64,000 nucleotides of DNA from Entoloma clypeatum (GCA_963565915.1 OY751491.1:3720001-3784000); one strand, 5' to 3'. Positions 45,671 to 57,780 are shown, numbered from the stretch's first letter. Translations and numbers: made by a program. Notes: generated from the letters alone by a model not told the origin.

Positions 45671-48600
45671 ATGGACGACATGGACGACCACAATATGTAC
45701 CCTACAGAGGGTCCCGAATCAATGGGCCAAGACGCAGATGAGGAAACCGGACAGGTCGACTACAGCGAGCAACATGACGATGGGCCGAAACCACGAGCGT
45801 CGCGACAACGTTACGACGAGGAAGAGGATGATGAAGATGATGAGGAGGAGGATGAAGAAGAGGACGAAGAGGGCACGGGAAGGAAGGGCCAAAAGCGAGC
45901 CAAGGTGAGTAGTTTATGGACCTGTGCCGTTGCTCTTACTGAGTAATTATTTATGATTAGCACCGTCATAAACGACCTGGTGTCAGCCGATTCCTTGATG
46001 TTGAAGCCGAAGTCAGTGACGAGGAAGAGGAGGAAGAGGAAGAAGAAGATTATGGAGGAGGTGGGGTCTTCTGTCTCTTCAAAAGTAATCCGTCATCTGA
46101 TTATTTTTATCCTTTCCAGAGGATTTCATCGAAAATATGGATGACTTGGACGACAACAGGGTGAGAGGACATTATGCTCGACTGGACAACCAGCGTGGAG
46201 GAGAGGGGAAAAGCCCGGAAGAAATTGCCAGAGACCTCAACCAACGTTACCGGCGGACAGCTGTTCATTATTCTGGGGACATGAATGAAGTCCCCCAACG
46301 GCTCCTCATGCCCTCCGTTCTTGATGCCAGCTTGTGGCAGATTCGAGTTAAGGTGAGTTCTCAGGTTTCCTACACAGATGTCGAAATACTCAATATCTTC
46401 CAGCCTGGCCGAGAACGTGACATTGTGCTCAGTTTGATGCGCAAGGCTATTGACCTCGAATACAGCGCTAAACCCCTGAGCATTCTTTCCGCCTTCCAAC
46501 GCGACTCCCTTCCCGGTATGATTTATGTTGAAGCCAGCAGCTCAGCCCAAGTGACCCACGCCTGCAACGGCCTCGTCGGTGTCTTCCCCAGTCGTGGCAT
46601 TCATCTCGTCCCCATCGAAGAAATGGCCAGTCTCCTACAGATAAAAAAGCAAGACCTCATGATCGCACCAGGAAGCTGGGTCCGCATCAAGCGCGGAAAG
46701 TACGCAGGGGATCTTGCGCAAGTCGTGGACATCACGGAAAATGGGGAGGACGTCGGACTCAAGTTTATCCCCCGTATTGATTTGAACCCGAGGGATGACG
46801 GCTCCCTTGACCCTTCCAAGAAGAGGAAGAAGCAAACCACGAACGCAGGAACGATGCGGCCTCCCCAGCGGCTGTTCAATTACGATGAAATCATCAAGGT
46901 CTGGGACCGCAAACTTGTGTCTAGGCGAAATCAGGTGTATGTCTTCCAGAACGACACGTATAAGGATGGGTTCATCGAGAAAGATTTCAAGTTGAGCGCG
47001 TTGATCCTTGAAGATGTGAACCCGACTTTGGACGAGATTCAGCAATTCTCTAAGCGACAGGATGGCGCTGGCGGTGAGATGGACAGCCACGTGGACCTGT
47101 CTGTGATCGCTGAGGCGTCACGCAAGGCCGCAATTGCAGTGTTGCAGCCAGGAGACCATGTGGAGGTCTTTGAGGGTGAGCAGGCAGGAGTACATGGTGT
47201 TGTTGAAGAGATACACCAGAATGTGGTCATCATTACGGCAGTGGGGGTTGACCTTGATGGGCAGAAGGTCGAGCTGCAGGCGAGAAGTGTGCGGAAGAGG
47301 TTCAAGCCGGGTGATCACGTCAAGGTGATGACAGGGCAAAATGCCGATGAGACGGGGTTGGTGGTGAGCGTGGCGGATAACGTGGTGACTTTTTTGTCGG
47401 ATATGTCGATGCAAGAGGTAAGGCGGATACTTGATTGCGCCGAGCTTTGATCTGATTTCTTCATGATCAGGTTTCTGTGTTCTCGAAAGATTTGCGTGAA
47501 GCTGCGGAGGTTGGGTCGGGAACGAACGTGGTCGGGAACTACGAACTGCATGACCTTGTTCAACTTGAGTAAGTGATTTTTATTTGTTCACTCGACGAAG
47601 AAGCTTATATCTCTTAAACAAGTGCACAAACCGTCGGTGTGATCTTCAAGACTGAAAGAGATACTTTCCGTGTCCTGGACCAAAATGGGCAAATCCGAAT
47701 CGTACAACCCCACCAAATTTCAATGAGGCGAGATTCCATTCGAGCTATTGCTACCGACTCGGAAGGCCATGAATTGCGTATCAATGATATGGTGAAGGAA
47801 GTTGAGGGAGAAGTAAGTACCCTCGAACACGTCCGGAGTTTTTAGCTTGATAGGTTCTCAATATCTAGGGTCGCAAAGGTCAAGTTTTGCATATCCATCA
47901 GTCCTTCTTTGCCTTCCTCCACAACCGCGACGTCGTCGAAAATGGTGGTGTCTTCGTCACCCGGGCTCGTTCCCTCGCCTCACTTGCACCCAAGGGAAAC
48001 CTTGCCAAAGCAGGGGCAGACCTCTCAAAAATGAACCCTTCAGTTGGTGCACCGATCGGCGGAATGGTCGGGTCTGGAGCCATGGGCCGCGGTCCAAGAG
48101 ATCGTGATATTGGTCTCACTGTCTGGGTTGTCCATGGCCCACAAAAAGGATACGTGGGGACCATCAAGGACGTGAATGGAACCCTTGCCCGTGTGGAGTT
48201 GCGGACCGGGAACAAGGTTATCACTATTGACAAGTCCAAACTGCGGGCACGGTGAGATTCATCCTCTATTCAGCAACAATTTTTTGAGACTGATCACATT
48301 CGAAGCGGACCCGACGGAAAGTTAACCGCGCTCACCGGCCGCGGCTCGGGGGAGATTTGGACAGGCGGACGAGGCGGCCACGCCGGTGGCCAACCACGGA
48401 CTGCGAACCCGTACTCCTCCTCACCCAACGCCAACAGCATTGCCTCCAGCTCGCGGACCCCCGCATGGAATGCTGTTGGCCGCACGCCGAATCCATACGC
48501 GGATAGTGGGAAGACGCCTGCGTGGAACGCGAGTTCACGTACGCCCAACCCGTATGCGGATGGTGGGAAGACGCCGGCGTGGAATGTGAATTCGAGAACG

Positions 48601-49557
48601 CCAAACCCGTATGCTGCGGATGGAGGGCGGACGCCGGCGTGGAATGTGAGCGCGAGGACCCCGAATCCATATGCTCCGGGTGGTGATGGGGGGAGGACGC
48701 CGGGGTGGAATGCGAATGCGAAGACGCCGAATCCCTATGCTTCGGGTGGCGGTGGTTCAGGAGGGGGAGGAGGGGGAGGGTGGGGCACGGGTGGTGATTC
48801 GTGGGGAGCTGCTTGGGAGGTGGGTCTGCTGAACTTTGTTTTGAGTCTTCTTTTCAGCTGACTACTTTGTTTGCCGTAGCCACAGCAGCAAAGTGCGCCA
48901 ACACCCTTCGCCGCTGCTGACACGCCAGCATATAACAGTGTGATGAACCCTCCGACGCCGGGCCCTGGTGCATACACCACACGCACTCCGCTTGCCGAAT
49001 ACTCGAGATCTGCGCCGACTCCTGCGGCTTCTGGGTATCCTTCATACGTGCCAGGTGACGATGCGAGCCCTAAACAAGGTACTGTCATTTTCATATATAT
49101 GAGGTTCATCTGATCAAACCCCCCGGCGTCATCAGACAATGACAAGCCAGACTGGGAATGGGTTTTCGATAGCCAGCTGGCCAACTATCAGCGACGGATG
49201 AAGATCAGGATTCACGGGACCCGCGTGACGAACTACCTGGACGGGGACTTTGAGGGGAAGAAGGGGCGGATACTGGGTGCGGCGCGTGCAGCGGCGAATT
49301 TTGAACAGACAGCGATGGTGTTGTTTGATTCTGGGGAGCAGAGGAGCGTACAGTTGCAGTATGTGGAGCCTGTTCGGCCTGCTGCTGTTGGAGAGGAGGC
49401 GTTGGTGATTAAGGGGAAGGACAAGGGGGTTGTGGTGGTGATGAGGCAGAAGCTGGACGATGAAGAGGATGGGCAGTGGTTTGTGTCGTTGGTGAGGGAT
49501 TCGTCGTTTAGAGAGGATGTGAAGGGGACAGATTTAATCGTGCTGTATCCGGAATAA
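45671..49557 (+). CDS. SPT5: Transcription elongation factor SPT5
   Basis: The large subunit of DSIF (Spt4-Spt5), which binds RNA polymerase II and tunes elongation and mRNA processing. The very acidic N-terminus (MDDMDDHNMYPTEGPESMGQ, then Glu/Asp runs) leads to the NGN domain (LWQIRVKPGRERDIVLSLMR; GMIYVEASSSAQVTHACNGL). Several KOW motifs follow: PGSWVRIKRGKYAGDLAQVV, PGDHVEVFEGEQAGVHGVV, PGDHVKVMTGQNADETGLVV, and GLTVWVVHGPQKGYVGTIKD with KSKLRAR. The C-terminal repeat region (about 48380-48760) alternates TPAWN and TPNPYA units, then turns Gly-rich. A final KOW-like domain runs from RIHGTRVTNYLDGDFEGKKG to the stop at 49557. About ten introns. Length and domain order match the family. 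Confidence 0.95.
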
Positions 49558-49877
49558 ACGCTGAGTCTCTTATAACTTGATGTATGCTGTGTATAGCTTG
49601 AATTCATGCTTGGAAGTGTTCAATGAGGACGCAGTCCTGCTTGCATTGGAGTTGTGGGATATGGGTAAGACATGTGTATGTCTGCCTGGTGAAAGAAGCG
49701 CATATACCCCTTCTCTCATGCTACACACACACATTCTCCACAGTCCTCCCCTTCACTCAAACCTCTTCCAAGCATGCTTCTCATACTCCACCATCTTCGT
49801 CTTTCTCTTCCTAGGCCTACAAAATCAATCCATCAATTCAAATAAAAATAAAAATAAAAATAAAAAGAGACGACAAC
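49558..49877. other. Convergent 3' region of SPT5 and NOP53
   Basis: Contains an (AAATA)n-like tract near 49840-49866. No gene. Confidence 0.55.
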
Positions 49878-51434
49878 TCACAAAACCGGCACCCTAGGCT
49901 CCACCACCCCCCTCTGCATCATCCTGACCCACCGCTCCCTGAACAGATTTCCCTCGGTCTTGAGCCCCCTCAAGCTCTCGCTGAGGTCCTCGCCGAGCTG
50001 GACGTCGACACGCTCGGCGGGGACGCGGTGCTTCCCGAGCTTGTGGCCCGCGAGGCCGGATGCGTGGAGGCGCTCGAGGGCCTGTGCACGCTTGGCGGCG
50101 AGGCGCTGTGTGCGGAGGAGGGTCGCGCGGGATTGGGCGAGGCCCAGGCGTTTGGAGGCGGGGATGGAGGCGAGGAGGTGTTTGTGCGTGAGGTTGTGCG
50201 TGTGTGTGCGTTTCTGTGTTTTTTGTTATTAGTAATAATAAAAAAATGTTTGGGGAGGGGGAGGAGGGAACGAACCTCGGCGAGGAGACGAGCGGCTTTG
50301 TTTCGCTGCGCTTTTGTTTTTCTCGGGGGCATTTTCTTCACTAGAGCTGCTTCTCCTTCTCCTTCCTCGTTTTCGTCGTCTTCGTCTTCGTCTTCATCGC
50401 CGTTTCCGACGGTATCGATCAACATCCCTGGCGGTGCTCCGTCTACTCCCTCTCGTGAGACCACACCACCACCACCGCCCCCACCGACGACACCGGCGCT
50501 CTGCATCTTCTCCTTGACGTGTGCGCCCTTCTCGGCTTCCTTGAGCCGCTTCTCCTCGAGGGAGTGCGCGAGGCGGAGGAGGTCCTGGTGTGCGTCGACG
50601 GGGGGGTTGTATGACGCTCCTTGGTGTGGGAGGGGCACGGCGGGGAGGGAGGCGGTGATGAGGGATTTGGTGAGGGGTGCCAGTGGGGGCTGTGTTGGTG
50701 TGTGGGGTTGGTTAGGTTAGGTTCGGGTTGGTCAAGGAAGGAAAGACGAAGACCTTGGTGATGATCTTTTTTGTGACTGTGTCCATCCCGAGATCGATTG
50801 GCATCTCTACGTCCTGCGAGGCCCATGGGTCGTATGCGCCGCTGTGCTTTACGGCTTCGCTGAGCTCTGCGAGTGCGCTGCCTTCGCCGGGCTGGGAAGG
50901 GTCGATGTGGGAGTTGAAGGGGCCTTTGCGGGGGCGTTTGGAGATGCGGAGGAGGCGGTCTTTTTCAGTGGGTGTGAGTGTTGTTTTGCGTTTTGCGGCT
51001 TTTGTGATGGAGGAGTGGGAAGAGCGAGAGAAGACGGCGGGGACGGCGGAGCGCTGGGAGAGGATTTTTGTGGATGTGAGGAGGGAGGAGGAGAATCTTG
51101 GGAGGGATTTGCGGGCTGAGGAGGGTTGAGGTGGATGTAGTAGAGAGACAGGGGTGAATTTTCTTACTTTGAGGGTCGCCTTGCACGTCGATCTCGAAGA
51201 GATCTTTGTCCGCTATTTTTTGGAGGGTCGTTCTTGAGGCATTGTATCAGGACATGCATTCGATATATAAGGGGGGAGGAAAACAGACCCGGTGACCCGC
51301 TCCTCGGCCCTCATGCCCTCCATGGCCTCTTCGACATCTTGGATGTCGACGTTTTTGCGCCAGGCGCGTTTGCCTTTGCGTGAGGACTGGTTGTGTTGGG
51401 ACGGCGCGCCGGTCAGGGAGTGCGATGGCTTCAT
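49878..51434 (-). CDS. NOP53: Ribosome biogenesis protein NOP53
   Basis: The GLTSCR2/Nop53 family works in the nucleolus on 60S subunit maturation and recruits the exosome helicase Mtr4. The N-terminus MKPSHSLTGAPSQHNQSSRK, then GKRAWRKNVDIQDVEEAMEG and RAEERVTG, is diagnostic. Next come IADKDLFEIDVQGDPQ and a basic region, then PHQGASYNPPVDAHQDLLRL with LAHSLEEKRLKEAEK, the conserved middle of the family. After an acidic Gly-rich stretch, KMPPRKTKAQRNKAARLLAE begins the basic C-terminal domain, which ends NLFRERWVRMMQRGVVEPRV and the stop at 49878. At least four introns. It lies tail to tail with SPT5. Confidence 0.88.
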
Positions 51435-51768
51435 GGATGAGAGTGCGATCGTAAATACACCAAAACAACTTCCACCTTCTTGAACGTCAAGTATGTGGGG
51501 GCCATCGCAACAGGCGCGCAGGTTAAGGATGCTTATTGTTTCTGGGCCGTTGATGGTTGGGACTGGGTGTGGGTGGTTTCATTTCTTCTCTCAAATAATC
51601 CATTGATTTGGTTGACAAAAAGTCGTGTTGTACAAACGACTCGTTCTGGGTGAACCTCAGCGGACAATTCCACGAGAAAAAAGACTCGGAGATGAAAAGA
51701 CGGGAGTGATGCCGTAGTAGGAAGCTCTAAGAATGGTATTCGTACTCAAAGGAGACACTCTTCTCCCT
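51435..51768. other. Intergenic upstream of NOP53, no gene seen
   Basis: Three hundred bases holding the NOP53 promoter and the 3' end of the MIC10 gene. Confidence 0.5.
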
Positions 51769-52272
51769 CTACTCCTTCGCTGTGACGGCCTGAAGTTCGG
51801 AACGTGAGAGGATGCGTGTCCCCGGTATTCTTGCGGGGTTGAAGGAGCGGTCGCAGTCTGCGTAGGCGGCGCCGATGCCGAATCCGGTGGAGAGTGCGAT
51901 TGGCCAGGTGCGTCCTGAGGAGAAGTGTGTAAGTGATGTGAGGGAGAGTGGAGAGGAGAGGACGAACGGCGGAAGAACACGACGGATGCGATGACGCCTG
52001 CGCTGAACCCGACGCCACTGCAGGATAGAAGAGGTTTAGGAGGGGGAGTGTATTAAAGTATGGACTGGACGTACGACTTTACCAGCAAATCCGCGACTGA
52101 TGTACATAGTTGTGAACGTTAGAATTATGTTTCTTTTTTTCAGATAAACGCAAACGACATACGACAACGATCATACTAGAAGCGACTATAAGCTTTGTCT
52201 CTTGCAATGATAAAAACACACCTTTTGGCCAATGACATCCTCGCTGGACGTTGACGACGACGACGACGACAT
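51769..52272 (-). CDS. MIC10: MICOS subunit MIC10
   Basis: A small inner-membrane protein that bends cristae junction membranes. The start MSSSSSSTSSEDVIGQK is followed by a short exon, then ADLLVK joined to SGVGFSAGVIASVVFFRR, then RTWPIALSTGFGIGAAYADC and DRSFNPARIPGTRILSRSEL to the stop. Both glycine-rich membrane hairpin motifs (GVGFSAGV and GFGIGAAYADC) are present, which is the family signature. About 100 residues in five small exons. The start codon lies only 87 bp from that of BRO1 on the other strand. The exact second exon (near 52150-52190) is uncertain. Confidence 0.82.
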
Positions 52273-52359
52273 GGTGGATTGTTGGAGAAAGCCGGAAATT
52301 ACCGCAGCGGACTCACACAGCACAGCCACTCGTGACTGCTCTCCTTCCACTGCAGCGAG
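52273..52359. promoter_or_regulatory. Compact bidirectional promoter of MIC10 and BRO1
   Basis: Only 87 bp separate the two divergent start codons, so core promoter elements must be shared or overlap the coding regions. No TATA box is apparent. Confidence 0.55.
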
Positions 52360-55300
52360 ATGGCGCAAGCACCGATGATCTCGATACCCCGCAAGACGAC
52401 GGACGAGGTCGACTGGTCGAATCCCATCCGCAACATCATCGCACAGTCCTACGGAGAGAACCCAGATAACTACTCTGCAGAGTGTGCTGCTCTCCACCGA
52501 TGTCGCCAGGACGCCGTTCGCGGTGCTGGCAGCGACATCACAGGTGACTTCTGCTCTCATCTTTGAAAAAAACTGGGAAAACTCACAGCTTGACAGCCAG
52601 GGATCTCCTCTACAAATACTTTGGCCAGCTCGAACTCCTAGAGCTTCGCTTCTCCGAGATCAAAGTCACCTTTCCCTGGAACGACGCCTTCACCTCCAAA
52701 CACACAACACAGTCCTCTATCGCCTACGAAAAAGCTTCCGTCCTCTTCCAGATCGCCTCCACTCACTCCGCCATCGCCGCTTCCCAGTCCCGCTCCGACC
52801 CCGAGGGCCAGAAACGCGCCTTCTACTACTTCCGCGCCTGCGCCGGCATGCTCACCTACATCAACGAGAACTTTCTCCACGCGCCGTCGACAGATCTCAG
52901 CAGGGACGTCCTCAAGTTCCTCTGCGGCCTCATCCTGGCGCAGGCGACCGAGGTGTTCTTTGAAAAGTGTATCGACGAGAAGAAGGGCAGCGCCCTGGTC
53001 GCCAAGGTCGCTGCCCAGGCCGCGGGAATGTACACCTCCCTCTGCGAAGAGGTCAAAGAATTCATGGGAAAAGGCATCTTTGACCGCAACTGGATCACCC
53101 TCATCCAAGTCAGTCCTCACCCCTATCCTACTACCTACCTAAACTAAACCAACCCACCCCAGATCAAATCAAAGTACTACACCTCCCTCACCCAATACCA
53201 CCGCTCCCTCGCCGACTCCTCCGCCTCCAAACACGGCGACGCCCTCGTCCGCCTCTCCCTCGCCGACACCCTCTCCAAAGAAGCCCTCAAATCCGCCTCC
53301 ACCTTCTCCTCCTCCTTTCTCCCCACCACCTCCCCCACCCTCCCCCCCGACGCCGGCTCCTCCACCCACGACCTCCTCAAGTCCCACGCCGCCCTCTGCG
53401 CCGCCCGCCGCGCCGACGCCCAGCGCGAGAACGACCTCATCTACAACGCCGTCCTCCCCCCGCCCGAAACCCTCCCCCCCGTCGACAAGGCCGTCGTCGC
53501 GGCGCCCGTGGGCATCCACGACGTCTACGGCACCCCCGAGGTCCAGAAGACCATCGGCGGCGATATCTTTGTGCGGCTCGTCCCGCTGAGCGTGCACGAG
53601 AGCGCGAGCGTGTATTCCGAGGAGAAGGCGAAGCTCGTGAGGGCGGAGGTGGAGCGGTGCGAGGGCGCGGAGGGGGAGTCGAGGAGCGTGGTGGAGGGGT
53701 TGGGCGTACGGGAGGGGTTGGGCAGGTTTAGGGCCATGGCGGAGGGGGAGGTCGCTGCGGAGGTGCCGGAGGTGGTGAGGGGGTGGAGGGAGGAGGTGAG
53801 GAAGTTTGAGGGCGAGGGGGTGGAGAGTAAGCTTGGGGAGCTGGGGAGGCTGAGGGACGGCGTGAAGGCTGAGCTGGATGGGATAGGGAGGGACCTTGAG
53901 ATTGAGACAAGGGACTGTGAGGAGATGAGGGTGCGGTATGAGCACCGGTGGACGATGGAGCCGAGCGCGGGTTTGTCGAAGGTGTGCAGGCAGGAATTGA
54001 AGGAGCACATGGGCGCGTTCGAGGCGGCGGCGGCATCGGATGCGCAGGTCGGTGCGATGTGGGGCGCTGTGAGGGGAGAAATAACTGTTTTGCTAGGTGG
54101 GGCGAGGTTGGAGCAGCTGTTCCGCGAGCAGGCGGGTGGGGAGGAGGAGCATCTGTTGGATGTGGATGCGGAAGGCGGGGAGAAGGAGGAGAAGGAGGAG
54201 AGGGCGAAGATTGGCGGGTTCGTGGCGGAGATTGAGGAGCGCATGGGGAGGTTAAACGTCCTTGCGAGGGAGAGGGGCGTCATTTTGAAGGATCTCAAGG
54301 AAAAGGTGTGTTACCTTTTCCATTTCCCTAAAACGTGGTTTTTATTATATCTTTTTTTTTCCGTAAAGGTCCAAAGCGACGACGTCTCGCATCTCCTCCT
54401 TCTCAACCGGCGCAACACGAGCGTCGAGCCTGCGCTCTTCGCCGCCGAGCTCGAAAAGTTCCGGCCGTTTCAGCAGCAGATCAGCGGGAACATCCAGCTG
54501 CAGTCGACTGCCCTCCAAGAGGTCTCGGGGCTATGGAAGCGGCTGAAGGAGCACGCGGGGCGTGGACCGGGTGCGCGCAGGTGGGAGGAGCGGGAGAGGC
54601 GGAAGAAGGATCTCGTGAAGCGGCTTGGGGAGGCAAGGGATGTGTATATGGAGGTTCGGGATGGGCTTGCGTAATGTCTTCGTTAATTTGGCGCGGATAT
54701 ACACGCTGACGTGGCGACACAGGAAAGGCCTGCAGTTCTACAGCGAGCTGACGGAGCTCACGCACAAGCTCCGGTCGGACGTGGGGACGTTTGTTGCGAG
54801 CCGCAAAGTCGAGCGGGAGGGGCTGGTGGCGAAGTTGCAGGCGGAGGATAAGCGCGCGGCGGAGCCTCCCCCGGCGAAGCCGCCGCTTCCGGCGCTGGCT
54901 GGTGCGAATTTGAGTGAGGCGCTGGTGAGTGCGATGAGCGCCATGAGGACGGGGGAGTCGCCGCATCCACAACAACAACAACAACAACAGCAGCAGCAGC
55001 AGCAGCAGCGGTATGCGGGGTCGCAGGGGCTGCCGCATCCTTTGTCGGGGGTGTATGGGAATGGGGCGGCGCAACAACAACATGGGCAGCAAGCGTACGG
55101 GTACGCCCGGGGGTCGCCGGTACAGCAGCCGCAACAGTATCGACAGACCACACCGTTGGGGGGGATGATGCTCCCTCCGCCGCCCCCTCCCCCACCGCCT
55201 TCAACGGGGTTCAGTCAGCCACAGCCACCACCACAACGACCGGGAGATCCGTATAGTGCGCTGGGGATGTTTGGTGTGGCCCCGGCTGCAACGGCGACGA

Positions 55301-55800
55301 CGGCGGCGACGATGTCTAATGGGGTGCAGCAGGCTCGGGGTGGGTTTGTGACTCCGCAGCAGTTGCAGACGACGGGACAAGTACAGGCACAGGCGCAGGC
55401 ACAGGCACATGCGCGGGTACTGCAACTGGCACAGGCGCAAGCACAGGCACAGGCACGACAGGGGGGAGGAGGAGGAGGAGGAGGAGGAGGAGGAGGGAGC
55501 ATGTTCTTCCCTCCCCCGCCGCCGTCGTCTCAGGGATCAGCGCCTTATCGAACCGGGTCTGCGGGGTCGTTCGGGTCACAGCTTCAGCAACAACAGCAGC
55601 AGCAGCAGCAGATACAGCAGCAGCAGCAGCAGATACAGCAGCAGATTCATCAGCATTTGCAACAACAGTTGCAGCAGTCGCAGCCGCTGCCAAGCTTTTT
55701 GCAGAGTCATGTGCAGAGGCAGACGGGTTTGGTGGGGCAGCAAGCGCAGGGACAGCAGTATGGTGGGTTTCCACCCCCGCCGCCGCCACAGCAGCAGTAG
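52360..55800 (+). CDS. BRO1: BRO1-domain ESCRT-associated protein (Bro1/ALIX type)
   Basis: Acts in multivesicular-body sorting by binding Snf7 and bringing a deubiquitinase to endosomes. The Bro1 domain starts MAQAPMISIPRKTTDEVDWS and contains YSAECAALHRCRQDAVRGAG, YFGQLELLELRFSEIKVTFP, SSIAYEKASVLFQIASTHSA, YYFRACAGMLTYINENFLHA and VFFEKCIDEKKGSALVAKVA. A V-shaped coiled-coil middle follows (VESKLGELGRLRDGVKAELD; ALFAAELEKFRPFQQQISGN). The C-terminal 270 residues are Pro/Gln/Gly-rich with poly-Gln, Ala-Gln and poly-Gly runs. GC content rises sharply through 53.2-54.6 kb. About five introns. Rim20/PalA, the pH-signalling paralog, is the alternative, but the long low-complexity tail fits BRO1 better. 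Confidence 0.87.
55463..55499. repeat. (GGA)n microsatellite coding for poly-Gly
   Basis: A run of GGA/GGAG triplets within the BRO1 tail. Together with CAG/CAA runs near 54970-55008 and 55590-55680 it is a place where tail length may vary between strains. Confidence 0.7.
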
Positions 55801-56089
55801 CAGCGGAAAGAAGGGCGGGCAGAGTCGGAGGAGTCGGAGGGGAGGTATGGATGTGGGGGGTCGCCAGTGCCGGCTTCGCAGCGGGGTTGGGTTTGGCATG
55901 GGTTCGGTATGGGTTTGGTTATGGTGGGGAAGTTGTTGAGATTGGAATATACTCATTCTCATTATATGGTGCCACGGACTAGGTACTCTGAATTTTTAGA
56001 TGGATGGTTGTTATGGTGGATAGTACTAGTAATACCATGACGAAGATTTATCGATGATCACGCATATATACGGGAGGTTTGCTTGCCAA
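55801..56089. other. 3' flank of BRO1
   Basis: No gene. G-rich at first, then AT-rich with a likely polyadenylation area near 55960. Confidence 0.5.
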
Positions 56090-56830
56090 GGCGACTCCAG
56101 TGTCCTCCCATTGAAAAAGACACGAATTATAGTCACTGTCTGGCAGCTAGAATGCACCCGCATCGTCTCTGGCTCAGATGATGATACGATCCAAGTATGA
56201 GATGCACGCAGCGGCGACACCGTTGCTGGGCTGTTTCAAGGGCACACAGATATCAGGTCAGTTACGTTCTCTCCAGACAGCACCCACATCGTCTCTGGCT
56301 GAAATGATCGCACGATCCGCAGCGGCGACGCCGTTGTTGGACCGTTTCAAGGGGACGGCACCCGCATCGTCTCTGCCTCGCATGATTCCATGGGATGAAT
56401 GGAACAACAACCCGTCCCCGAATCCCTCACCAACACCTCAGTCAATGCTCCTGCATTTCCTCACATACCCAACGCCTCTACAAACGTGGAAAATTTCACA
56501 TTTAACCAGGATGGATGGATCATTGCAAACAATCACCCGTTTTTTTGGATCACACCTCATTTTCTTATCCATCTACCATTCCCCAATCATGGTAAACTTG
56601 TTATCGGTCCTCAAGGTACCACTCTCATTGACTACCGCTGTCATCTTAACATTGGCGAGATATGGTCTGCGTGTTTCCTTTAACCACATTTTAATGGCGT
56701 TCCCCCATCTAGTAGTCCATGTATTGACTTCAATATCATCTTTCCCCCACTGCAGGCGCAGTCACAGGCTCAATGTATCTCAGCTCATGCACAGGCTCTC
56801 CGCGCATTTTCCCCATTGACGGTCCGACAT
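56090..56830 (+). pseudogene. Relic of the 3' end of a WD40 (NLR-like) gene
   Basis: From about 56150 the sequence repeats, with deletions, the DNA of the WD40 repeats at 61.5-63.1 kb (CCCGCATCGTCTCTGGCTCA, ACGATCC, GACGCCGTTGTTGGACCGTT). Two or three shortened units remain, with in-frame stops and missing segments. From 56399 the C-terminal tail is nearly intact: ASTNVENFTFNQDGWIIANN, HGKLVIGPQGTTLIDYRCHL, NIGEIWSACFL and a stop at the same place as in the full gene. Similarity continues past the stop to about 56800. Confidence 0.85.
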
Positions 56831-57149
56831 ACTGAAAGAATATCAAGCTGTTTCAGCAGTGGATTTTGTGCCCCGCACACAAGTTCATTTTCCACACATG
56901 AACCTTCAACGTTTCACCTTTCAAACCAAGGCCGCGTTGATGCTATTTAGAACAAAATCGGGTGTGTAGCCACGTTAATGCTTATGTGGTTGCTGAAAAT
57001 CTCGCATGGGGGTGAAAGTGAAACATTTAAAAAGATCAAACCAACGCCTCAAATCGTTACAGGGCTGGAAGTATGGCTGGCGGAGATTGGACGATTCCTT
57101 TGAGAACCACAAACCCTGAAACAGTAGAGGACTCACTTACTTTACAATA
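56831..57149. other. Intergenic, no gene seen
   Basis: Sequence between the WD40 relic and the minus-strand frame. No motif. Confidence 0.45.
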
Positions 57150-57617
57150 TCACCAATTCACAAACTCGAAAACGTCTGGTCCGGTCAGGAAATATTCTGC
57201 AATCTTCTCCAGATAGCGTGGCGTTGGTATGTCTTTCTCTTTCAATGCGTTCAAGTCCGCGTCGCACGCTTCAGGACCAAAGGTGATTACCGCGAAGGAT
57301 TCGGTGGATGCACCGATCGAATGTGCCGTGCAAATATCATGGGTAGATCTGTCGACGTATTCCATGATTTGAATCATGGCCTCATCGATTCGCCTGTCCT
57401 TGTCGTCTGTTATGTCTAGAAAGGATTTGATCTTGGCCCAATCGATCGCGTAACCCTTAACGTAACTGCGCGTCTGGGAGACTCTCAGAATGTAGTAGGA
57501 TGATAGTGCGTGAGCTACACACCGTAGGCCTCTGTACCATGCTGCGTTGAGGTTGGTCTGATAAGTGACGTTAACACACGGAGCTCTTACGACTGAGTAC
57601 AGAACGTACAGAAGCAT
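57150..57617 (-). CDS. Unrecognised protein, about 155 residues
   Basis: A single open frame from ATG 57615-57617, with no intron needed. It contains YAIDWAKIKSFLDITDDKDR, IDEAMIQIMEYVDRSTHDIC and TPRYLEKIAEYFLTGPDVFE. Composition is that of a soluble alpha-helical protein. It lies divergently from the gene at 57781. I know no family, and it could be a fragment of a longer gene. Confidence 0.45.
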   Translation of the reverse strand: MLLYVLYSVVRAPCVNVTYQTNLNAAWYRGLRCVAHALSSYYILRVSQTRSYVKGYAIDWAKIKSFLDITDDKDRRIDEAMIQIMEYVDRSTHDICTAHSIGASTESFAVITFGPEACDADLNALKEKDIPTPRYLEKIAEYFLTGPDVFEFVNW

Positions 57618-57780
57618 TTTGCAAACAATGATTGTTCAAAATCACGTGTGGGCTTATCCTGGCCCAGCCACCTCGCAATCCTCGTCTTCAGTAAGAGACC
57701 TAACCCAATTGTGTCTTATACTTTTGACCAAAGCAAGCTCCATAGAACGATCACACCTCACTACTGTGCCACCAACAGAG

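Noticed and set aside
53169..54298. Long antisense frames across BRO1
   Set aside because: They arise from very high GC in the sense coding region and have only low-complexity composition.
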